From Utricularia gibba (taxonomy: Eukaryota > Streptophyta > Magnoliopsida > Lamiales > Lentibulariaceae): a stretch of 20,058 nt of DNA. Below are positions 9,548-15,997 of the stretch, in pieces. The position numbers and the translations under genes are program-made. The notes beneath the pieces are model-generated. The model was given only the letters and a program-made list of their open reading frames with translations. It did not search any database and had not been told where the DNA came from. The first letter of the stretch is position 1. The number at the start of each line of letters is the position of its first letter. The stretch spans positions 1-20,058 of the forward strand of contig NEEC01000380.1 in NCBI GenBank assembly GCA_002189035.1, given 5' to 3'.

Positions 9548-9875
9548 TCCTGAATTAGTACATCTCTAGAGTATTTATACTCTAGAATTGGGCTCTAACA
9601 TTACATAGTCCAAACTAAATGAAATAGAAAAGTCTAACAAGCCCAATGCTCTAAGTTAAGTCCATCTTCAAGTAGTTGACCTCTTTTGATGGGATGTCTT
9701 CAAGCCCATCTTTGATTCCAATGGTATTGAGTAGACCCTTAAGTGTATCTTCAACCATCTTTGTCTTGCTCCTAGTCATTGGTCTGGTGGAATCATCTTT
9801 CTTTCTAATTTGTTCACTTGAACAAACTCCTCATCATTCTTCAAATACACTTCATTATCTTCCTGGGGCTCATCA
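9548..9875 (-). repeat. Left (3') LTR, proximal part (U3 side)
   Basis: This segment matches 15670-15997 of the right LTR with about five differences: two at the TATA region, one near 9591, one near 9707, and one missing base near 9784. On the minus strand it begins TGATGAGCCCC directly after the polypurine tract. Its first ~226 bp on the minus strand would encode the C-terminal integrase tail, as they do in the right LTR copy. The missing base near 9784 breaks that frame here. Confidence 0.93.
9572..9579 (-). promoter_or_regulatory. Putative TATA box of the left LTR (TATAAATA)
   Basis: The minus strand reads TATAAATA, a consensus plant TATA box, framed by CTCTAGAG-type sequence on both sides. 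The other two LTR copies read TATATTTA at this place. Transcription would run leftwards through the nested LTR into the satellite array. Confidence 0.45.
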
Positions 9876-10231
9876 TCCCCCCTTTCTTTACGAAGATTCG
9901 TCCCTGAATCTGTATCCATGTCGAAAAGAGACAAATCAGCAACATTGAAAGTTGAATGAACAGAATACTCACCTGGTAAATCTAGCTTGTACGCATTATC
10001 ATTAACGCGCTCAACAACTTGGAAAGGGCCATCTCCACGAGGTAGAAGTTTGGACTTTCTCTTTGTGGGAAATCTCTCCTTCCTAAGATGAAGCCAAACC
10101 CAATCTCCAGGTTCAAATACAACTTTGCGTCTCCCCTTGTTTGCTGCTGATGCATACTTTGCATTGTTGCATTCAATCTGTTGTTTCACCTTTTCATGCA
10201 ATTCTGATTGCATCAGCTCTCTTCTTGCCAT
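9776..10231 (-). pseudogene. Integrase C-terminal domain, frame running into the 3' LTR
   Basis: This is the last internal fragment of pol, 151 codons open. The GPF module characteristic of Ty3/gypsy integrases lies around residues 65-86 (PRGDGPFQVVERV, with the GPF at 68-70). It is followed by FNVADLSLFDMD and TNLRKERGDD (112-120). The polypurine tract is formed by codons 114-119, and the last base of codon 119 is already the first base of the LTR. The frame then continues as an acidic tail (EPQEDNEVY and onward) until one missing base near 9784 diverts it to a stop. There is no canonical chromodomain. Relative to the upstream integrase fragment the frame is shifted within 10194-10231. Integrase frames entering the 3' LTR are known from the CRM clade. 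Confidence 0.85.
9876..9889 (-). other. Polypurine tract (PPT)
   Basis: The minus strand reads AAAGAAAGGGGGGA, all purines, immediately upstream of the TGATGAG start of the 3' LTR. It would prime plus-strand DNA synthesis after RNase H cleavage. It also lies within the integrase reading frame, so it is coding sequence as well as a primer. Confidence 0.92.
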
Positions 10232-10928
10232 CTAAACTAACTTTCTCATCACAAGGCAAACGTAACATATCCAAAGGTGTAAGAGGATTAAAACCATAAA
10301 CGACTTCAAATGGAGATAATTTAGTAGTTAGATGCATGGTTCTATTGTAAGCAAACTCAACAAGTGGCAAACATTCCTCCCAAGTCTTAAGATTTGATTT
10401 AATCATAATCCTAAGTAAGGTAGAAAGTGTGCGATTAGTTACCTCAGTTTGCCCATCGGTTTGAGGGTGACATATTGTTGAGTATAACAGCTTAGTGCTA
10501 AGTTTACTCCAAAGAACTCTCCAAAAGTGACTAAGAAACCTTGCATCTCGATCAGAGACAATAGTTAGGGGCATACCATGAAGTCTAACAACTTCCCTAA
10601 AGAAGAGATCAGCCACATGAGATGCATCATCAGTTTTATGGCAGGGAATAAAGTGTGCCATCTTTGAAAACCTGTCCACAACAACGAAAATTGAATCTCT
10701 ACCCCTTTGGGTACGAGGTAAGCCTAAAACAAAGTCCATAGAAATGTCCACCCATGGTTGGGAAGGAGTAGGGAGTGGAGTATACAAACCATTAGGGGCA
10801 GTGGTTGATTTAGCCTTCCTACAAGAGATACATCTAGAACAAATTCTTTCAACATCCCTTCTCATGTGTGGCCAAAAGAAATGTTGGGTGAGAGTATCAA
10901 GAGTCTTTTTAACACCAAAATGTCCCAT
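10194..10928 (-). pseudogene. Integrase core (HHCC remainder and DDE catalytic domain)
   Basis: This is a 244-codon fragment. The N-terminal zinc module is split by a frame break: its first His lies in the upstream fragment (REAHGGD), while GHFG and the CSRCISC cysteines are here (residues 2-36). The rve catalytic core has Asp65 (DISMDFV), Asp126 (IVSDRDARF) and Glu162 ([10 protein letters not shown]), which gives the D-X35-E spacing of retroelement integrases. This domain joins the cDNA to host DNA. The frame is broken upstream near 10928-10936, at a run of G on the coding strand, and downstream at 10194-10231. The catalytic triad is intact, so inactivation is by frame rather than by active-site loss. 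Confidence 0.93.
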
Positions 10929-12964
10929 TAGTCCCCACCATGAGCTTCTCTAACAATCAAATCACGTATGGAGCAAGAAGGAATGCACAGCCTATCTTTC
11001 CTATAAAGAAAACCATCTTTCCTGAAGAATAGCCCAGATGTAGCAAGTTCACATGCCTTATAAATATCCCCAAAATCGTGATCATGAACATATAAGTCAA
11101 TGATGGAAGCAAATCCAAGAATTCTTGCATCAAGATTGGCTAAGAGAGTGTACCTTCGAGATAAAGCATCAGCAACCACATTCTCCTTACCTTTCTTGTA
11201 TTTGATCACATATGGGAATGTGTCAATGAATTCCACCCACTTAGCATGTCTTCTATTCAGCTTTACTTGAGCCTTCAAATGTTTGAGAGACTCATGATCA
11301 GTGTGTATCACGAACTCCTTAGGCCATAAGTAGTGCTGCCATGTCTCCAAAGCTCTAACCAACGCATACAACTCTTTGTCATATGTTGGATAGTTGAGGG
11401 TGGCACCATGAAGCTTCTCACTAAAATAAGCAAGTGGACGTCCCTTTTGCATCAACACAGTACCAATCCCTAAACCTGATGCATCACATTCAATTTCAAA
11501 AGTATCAGAAAAATTTGGAAGTGCTAGGAGAGGTGTTGAGCAAAGCTTATTCTTGAGTTGTTTGAAAGCATGTTCCTGCTCATCTCCCCAATGAAATGCA
11601 TGATTTTTCTTGATCAACTGGGTGAGGGGTGCTGCTATAGAACTGAAGTCCCTAACAAACCGTCTATAGAAACTTGCTAAACCATGAAAACTCCTAACTT
11701 CACCCACTGATGTAGGTGTTGGCCATTCTTTGATTGCTCTTACTTTCTCTTCATCCACAGCTACTCCTGCATTACTTACAACATATCCAAGAAAAGAGAC
11801 ACTATTTGTGCAAAAGACACACTTTTTGATATTAGCAAACAACTTCTCTTTTCTAAGAGTATCTAACACATCTTTCAAATGCCCTATATGTTCCTCAATA
11901 CTTTTACTATAGATCAGAATATCATCAAAATAAACAACAACAAATCTACCTATAAAAGGCCTAAGAACGTGATTCATCAATCTCATAAAGGTGCTAGGAG
12001 CATTGGTTAACCCAAAAGGCATAACAACCCACTTATACAAACCAAACTTAGTTTTAAAAGCAGTTTTCCACTCATCACCTTCCTTCATTCTAATCTGATG
12101 ATATCCACTTCTCAAATCAATCTTACTAAAAACACAAGCACCATGCAATTCATCAAGCATATCTTCAAGTCTAGGGATAGGATGTCTATACTTGATTGTG
12201 ATGTTGTTGATGGCGCGACAATCAGTGCACATCCGCCAAGTTCCATCAGACTTTGGAACCAATAACACCGGCACCGAGCAAGGACTCATGCTCTCACGCA
12301 CAAATCCTTTAGACACCAATTCCTCAACTTGTTTTTGTATTTCCTTCGTCTCCTCTGGATTGGCTCGGTATGCTGGTCGGTTTGGGAGTTGTGCTCTAGG
12401 GACAAGGTCAATTTGATGCTCAATCCCTCTAAGGGGAGGTAAGCCTTGAAGTTCTTCTGGAAAAACATCTTCATATACATGTAAGAGAGACACAACACAA
12501 GATGGAATGGATGAAGCATGGTTAGGTGAAGTATGAACTTCATCCTTATACATGAGTAGAATGAATGGTTGCCTAGCATAAAGTAAGTGTCTAATCTCAC
12601 TTGGCCTTGCTAATAGACTCTCATTCTTTCTCTCAATTCCTAAAACTCTCATGTTTTCACTCTCTGTTTTGTGCTCATTTTCATCCTTTTTTTCACTCAA
12701 TTCCTTGCCATCTCTTCTTTTTTCTCCACTTTTTCGCATCTTTTTTTCACTCATTTTCACTTCACTCATCTCTTCTCCCTTACGAACGACCACCTTGTGC
12801 TTTCCATTATCAGTATGAAGGCCTCTAGCATCACTCAGAATTCTGACTTGATCTTCATGTGCCTCCTTTGGAGATAATGGAGCAAGTGTGATGGAGCGTC
12901 CATTATAATTGAAGGAATATTTGTTCTTGAAACCATCATGAAATGCTCTTCTATCATATCCCAA
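10928..12964 (-). pseudogene. Reverse transcriptase and RNase H, plus start of integrase zinc module
   Basis: This is the longest open frame in the window (678 codons). Residues 1-40 continue the end of the protease. Residues 60-105 are a highly charged Lys/Glu-rich linker. RT spans about 185-395, with [19 protein letters not shown] (246-264), Asp283 in [13 protein letters not shown], and the YFDD box at 345-348 followed by ILIYS. RNase H spans about 485-605, with Asp494 (ECDAS), Glu531, Asp556 ([10 protein letters not shown]) and Asp599 (VVADALSRR). Residues 645-678 enter the integrase zinc module and end at REAHGGD. The polymerase and RNase H catalytic residues are all present. The frame is joined to gag-protease by a break near 12961 and to integrase by one near 10928-10936, each consistent with one missing base. 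Confidence 0.95.
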
Positions 12965-13917
12965 GGTCTCCCAAGAAGAATATGGCTTGCATGCATAGGA
13001 ACAACATCACATAGGACTTCATCTTCATATCTCCCTATGGAAAACGTCACAAGCACTTGTTTGGTAACCTTTACCTCAATTACTTCATTGAACCACTGCA
13101 GATTGTAAGGCTTAGGATGCCTCACGGTGGGTAGTCCCAATTTCTCCACCAAGATGTTGCTAGCAACATTGGTGCAACTACCTCCATCAATAATCAGGCT
13201 GCAAACTTTCCTATTAACAAAGCATCGGGTTTGAAACAAGTTCTCCCTTTGCTCTTCATTATCCTTCACCCCAATGTTAAGCGTCCTTCGAGTGACTAAT
13301 ACTTCTCCAGAAACAGGCAATTCATCCTCATCACTCACTTCAGCTTCTGTCTCCACTAGATCATCATCATCTTCACTAACAACTTCGCCATTGCCCCTAA
13401 TCACCATTGCTCGTTTATTTGGGCATTCAGAAGCAATATGTCCAAGTCCCAAGCATTTGAAACATTTTATGTTTCTGGTAGTTCCCTTTGGAGGTGTTGT
13501 TCGCTCCCCTTGCTTGGAACTTGATTGGATGTCGAATTTGAAGTGTTCCATGGATGACTTCCCTTTATTTCTCTCCATCATCTCATTGGTGCCCCCAAAT
13601 TTCGAACCAGAAGTCCTCTTGTTGAAATCTCTTGCGAAACTCTTGCTAGATAGTTGTTTCTCAACCTTTGTGGCCATATGAATCATGTCCTCCATCTCAA
13701 TGTAGTGATGAAGCTCCACAATATTTGCAATCTCCTTATTCATCCCATGAAGAAACCTAGCCATAGTTGCTTCTCTATCTTCCTGAACATGAGCTCTAAT
13801 CAGTAAAATCTCCATTTCCTGCCAATATTCCTCCACTGGCCTTGAGCCCTGCTTGAGATTTTGCAAACGTTGATAAACATCTCTTTGGTAATGGTTTGGA
13901 ACAAACCGCCTCCTCAT
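12961..13917 (-). pseudogene. Gag C-terminal part (CCHC zinc knuckle) and aspartic protease
   Basis: This is the third gag-pol fragment (open to 12835, but the last ~40 codons are out of frame). Residues 1-90 complete the retrotransposon gag capsid domain (RRRFVPNHYQRDVYQRLQNL and EEYWQEMEILL are typical of plant Ty3/gypsy gags). The zinc knuckle CFKCLGLGHIASEC (152-165) has the CX2CX4HX4C spacing and would bind genomic RNA. An acidic stretch (181-199) separates it from the protease, whose active site is DGGS (244-247, in LIIDGGSCTNVAS) and whose distal motif is HILLGRPW (312-319). The frame is lost just after that motif, near 12961. Upstream, the frame begins at a break near 13914-13918. Fusion of gag and protease in one frame suggests that the family used a single gag-pol polyprotein. 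Confidence 0.93.
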
Positions 13918-14372
13918 AACTTTTTCATCTCAACCCAAGTGTGAATTGGTTCTTCAGAGTCAATCCTTCTTTTAGCCACCAATTGATCCCACCAAATGAT
14001 AGCATACTCACTAAATTCCATGGAGGCCAATCTGATTTTCTTTTCGTCAGAGAAGGTGTTGCAATCAAAGACATGTTCTACTCTTGTTTCCCATTGGAGA
14101 TATGCATCTGGATCATTCTTTCCTTGAAATTGAGGTATCTTCATCTTGATGTTGTTAACATCCTTTCCAATTCTTCCTCCGTCTCTTCTACCTCCCTGAT
14201 CTCGAAATCTTCTTGTATCCCCATGCACAAAATCATTTTCACTATATTCAATGTAGTCATCTTCTTCATCATTATTCAGGGTTCGATCTCTTCTTCCAAC
14301 AGTCCTTGCACTTCGTTGATCACTTAAGTCATGTTCAGTGTTGATGCGTTGATGCAATTGACTACCTCGACC
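13914..14372 (-). pseudogene. Gag capsid, N-terminal half
   Basis: This fragment opens with a basic, Arg-rich stretch (DQRSARTVGRRDRT), then an acidic segment (NNDEEDDYIEYSEND). The start of the retrotransposon gag domain follows: KMKIPQFQGKNDPDAYLQWE, HVFDCNTFSDEKKIRLASME and IIWWDQLVAKRR are the usual landmarks. It ends at EMKKL followed by a stop created by a one-base loss, and the domain continues in another frame in the next fragment. The upstream junction with the gag N-terminus lies at a short G run (coding strand) near 14371-14373. Confidence 0.88.
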
Positions 14373-14563
14373 CTTCCAGCAGCATAATTATCTTGTCTTC
14401 GTGCTCTTGCAACATTTTGCAAAGAATTTTCGTGTTCATCAAGCCTGACATTTATGTTTTCCAGAATGCGATGCAATCTAGTGAACTCCTGTTGCATAGC
14501 TTTCAAAGTGAACCTCCCATCCGGTGAGTCATCCTTTTCATGCTCACTTCTGGAATTTGACAT
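14324..14563 (-). pseudogene. Gag N-terminal fragment with probable start codon
   Basis: The likely start is the ATG at 14563 (MSNSRSEHEKDDSPDG), because the residues upstream of it (MLLVFFCPVF) look like leader translated by chance. The fragment has a predicted coiled-coil-like stretch rich in Leu, Glu and Asn (MQQEFTRLHRILENINVRLD), which fits a gag N-terminus. The correct frame appears to end near 14372 at YAAGR; the remaining codons to 14324 are out of frame. I cannot tie this N-terminal part to a named domain. Confidence 0.75.
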
Positions 14564-15379
14564 GCTAAATACTGGACAAAAGAAAACGAGCAGCAAGGAA
14601 GAAAAGAGACTAAACTAAAAAGAACAAAGAAACACACACAAGATTTACCACTCAATACTCAAGCTTCAAGTCCTTGATGCACTCTTTAATGTCATCATGC
14701 TTGTTCTCATGGCATCTAACGAATTAATCACTTCCAGATTGGTATTGATTATAGTGTAATGATGGAGTTAGGTGAGGGTGGCAGTATTAATAGTCTCAAG
14801 ATGGAGACAAAGGGAAGTGTTTAAATTAAATTGGTTGCTTGTTGGAATAGATAAATAGGAAGGATGGACAACAAGGTAAGAACAGATGAAATCAGAGAAT
14901 AGAGCACTACACACGAAATGTGTTGCTTGCTAAACTATAGAAATACAGAAATGGGCAATCAACAAAGAGAATAGTCAAATGGAAAGGTGGGGACACGTGA
15001 ATGACAGGGGATGGGAATTGAAGATAAGAAAAACAACAATAAAGTGGTTGGTTGGTGGAATGGGAAAAGTAGAGAGGTGGGCCACAATTTAAACATACAT
15101 AATAATGGATGATAGTGATGAGTAATGGATATTCACCTTCACACTCCTTATCCTCTTGCACACTTGAAAATGATATTCAATGTGTTCTTGCTATTCAATT
15201 GACACTCAATTTCGAGCTCTTCTTCAATCAACTTCCTGTGAACCTCCCTTTTTTTTTTGTACTAAAGCCAAAAGTAATAAGGACTTGGCTTGAACGATTT
15301 TTTTTTTTTTTTTTTTGAATAGGCAGGAATGGAAGAACTCAAACAAGAACTGGATAATAATAAGGATAAGGAACCCAAA
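14564..15379 (-). other. Untranslated leader between PBS and gag
   Basis: This stretch of about 816 bp has no supported gene. On the coding strand it is T/C-rich, with two A runs near its 5' end (10 bases at 15249-15258 and 19 bases at 15298-15316), which are the longest homopolymers in the window. A packaging signal would be expected here, but none can be identified by eye. The 84-codon frame at 14907-15161 has no recognisable features and no ATG start. Confidence 0.8.
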
Positions 15380-15391
15380 GCTCTGATACCA
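15380..15391 (-). other. Primer-binding site for initiator methionine tRNA
   Basis: The minus strand reads TGGTATCAGAGC, the standard plant PBS complementary to the 3' end of the initiator Met tRNA. It begins three bases (TTT) after the CATCA end of the 5' LTR. It primes minus-strand cDNA synthesis and fixes both the orientation of the element and the inner edge of the LTR. Confidence 0.95.
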
Positions 15392-15406
15392 AAATGATGT
15401 GACCCT

Positions 15407-15424
15407 CTAATCTATAGAGATTAG
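15407..15424 (-). other. Hairpin at U5 end near the PBS
   Basis: CTAATCT and AGATTAG form a perfect 7-bp stem with a 4-base loop (ATAG). It lies about 16 bases from the PBS in the transcript. Stem-loops next to the PBS help position the tRNA primer in retroviruses; a similar role here is inference. The same hairpin is present in the other two LTR copies. Confidence 0.4.
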
Positions 15425-15585
15425 CAACCCACAAAAAAGAGGTGATTTTGAAGCTTAGAAGAGAACCCACCGAAGTCTACCCTCAAGAGAATAAATCTCT
15501 TGCAACCAGACTTCGAAACAAAGAAAATTAGGAGCCACACTTCAGAAAAGAGAGATTGATTGGAAGTGATAATCCTAGAACGCCA

Positions 15586-15625
15586 CAAGCTCAAAGCTTG
15601 ATAAGTTAAGAGTGTTCAAGCACTC
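15586..15625 (-). other. Two adjacent short hairpins in R/U5
   Basis: CAAGCT and AGCTTG (15586-15600) pair around a 3-base loop, and GAGTG and CACTC (15610-15625) pair around TTCAAG. Both lie downstream of the putative TATA box on the minus strand, inside the part expected to be transcribed. Possible roles are RNA 3'-end formation or RNA structure; neither is shown. Confidence 0.35.
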
Positions 15626-15692
15626 AAAGGAGACAGGAATCTCACAAGATACATAAAATGACCAAAGATCCTGAATTAGTACATCTCTAGAG

Positions 15693-15700
15693 TAAATATA
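15693..15700 (-). promoter_or_regulatory. Putative TATA box of the 5' LTR (TATATTTA)
   Basis: The minus strand reads TATATTTA between CTCTAGAG-like arms. It lies about 300 bp from either LTR end, where a U3 promoter is expected. This copy would drive the genomic RNA of the element. Confidence 0.5.
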
Positions 15701-15771
15701 CTCTAGAATTGAGCTCTAACATTACATAGTCCAAACTAAATGAAATAGAAAAGTCTAACAAGCCCAATGCT

Positions 15772-15997
15772 CTAAGTTAAGTCCATCTTCAAGTAGTTGA
15801 CCTCTTTTGATGGGATGTCTTCAAGCCCATGTTTGATTCCAATGGTATTGAGTAGACCCTTAAGTGTATCTTCAACCATCTTTGTCTTGCTCCTAGTCAT
15901 TGGTCCTGGTGGAATCATCTTTCTTTCTAATTTGTTCACTTGAACAAACTCCTCATCATTCTTCAAATACACTTCATTATCTTCCTGGGGCTCATCA
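15772..15997 (-). other. LTR-encoded integrase tail (copy in the 5' LTR)
   Basis: From the LTR start the frame is open for about 75 codons to a stop at 15772-15774. Its features are an acidic segment (DDEPQEDNEVYLKNDEE), then KLERKMIPPGPMTRSKTKM, a basic motif often found at the very C-terminus of plant Ty3/gypsy integrases. In the 5' LTR this sequence is not translated as part of pol, but it shows what the 3' LTR copy would encode if intact. It adds about 75 residues after the polypurine tract and overlaps U3. Confidence 0.75.

Larger units (their letters stand above)
8667..15997 (-). mobile_element. CRM-like Ty3/gypsy (chromovirus) LTR retrotransposon, degenerate, inserted in satellite
   Basis: Read on the minus strand the order is 5' LTR (15395-15997), three bases, primer-binding site (15380-15391), leader, gag-protease-RT-RNase H-integrase, polypurine tract (9876-9889), and 3' LTR (8667-8941 plus 9548-9875). 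Without the nested LTR and its duplicated target the element is about 6.7 kb. RT upstream of integrase gives the Ty3/gypsy order. CRM membership is supported by the integrase frame crossing the polypurine tract into the 3' LTR, by the tail after GPF that ends in GTNLRKERGDD rather than a canonical chromodomain, and by the satellite location. The gag-pol frame has about six breaks, so the copy is non-autonomous as sequenced. No target duplication flanks it. Confidence 0.93.
15395..15997 (-). repeat. Right (5') LTR, 603 bp, uninterrupted
   Basis: On the minus strand it runs from TGATGAGCCCC to GGTCACATCA, so the termini are TG...CA within TGATG/CATCA inverted repeats. It is the reference copy for the other two LTRs, with about 98% identity by eye. 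It carries a putative TATA box, hairpin-forming repeats in the transcribed part, and an open frame that corresponds to the integrase tail. The satellite resumes at once at 15998 with GAAAGTGATG. Confidence 0.95.

Noticed and set aside
8667-9875. Simple inversion within the left LTR
   Set aside because: The inverted piece is a complete LTR from TGATG to CATCA with a duplicated AAAGA on both sides, and both parts of the original LTR are still present. That requires insertion of a second copy.
13274-13681. Plus-strand open frame of 135 codons opposite gag
   Set aside because: It is a shadow of the minus-strand gag-protease frame, with low-complexity Ser-rich translation from the acidic region.
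14608-14645. Mini-intron GTAAAT...TTTTTAG just upstream of gag on the minus strand
   Set aside because: At about 34 bases it is well below the usual minimum for plant introns, so the match to splice signals is probably chance.
14907-15161. 84-codon frame in the leader (minus strand)
   Set aside because: It has no ATG start, no recognisable domain and a composition like the surrounding T/C-rich leader.
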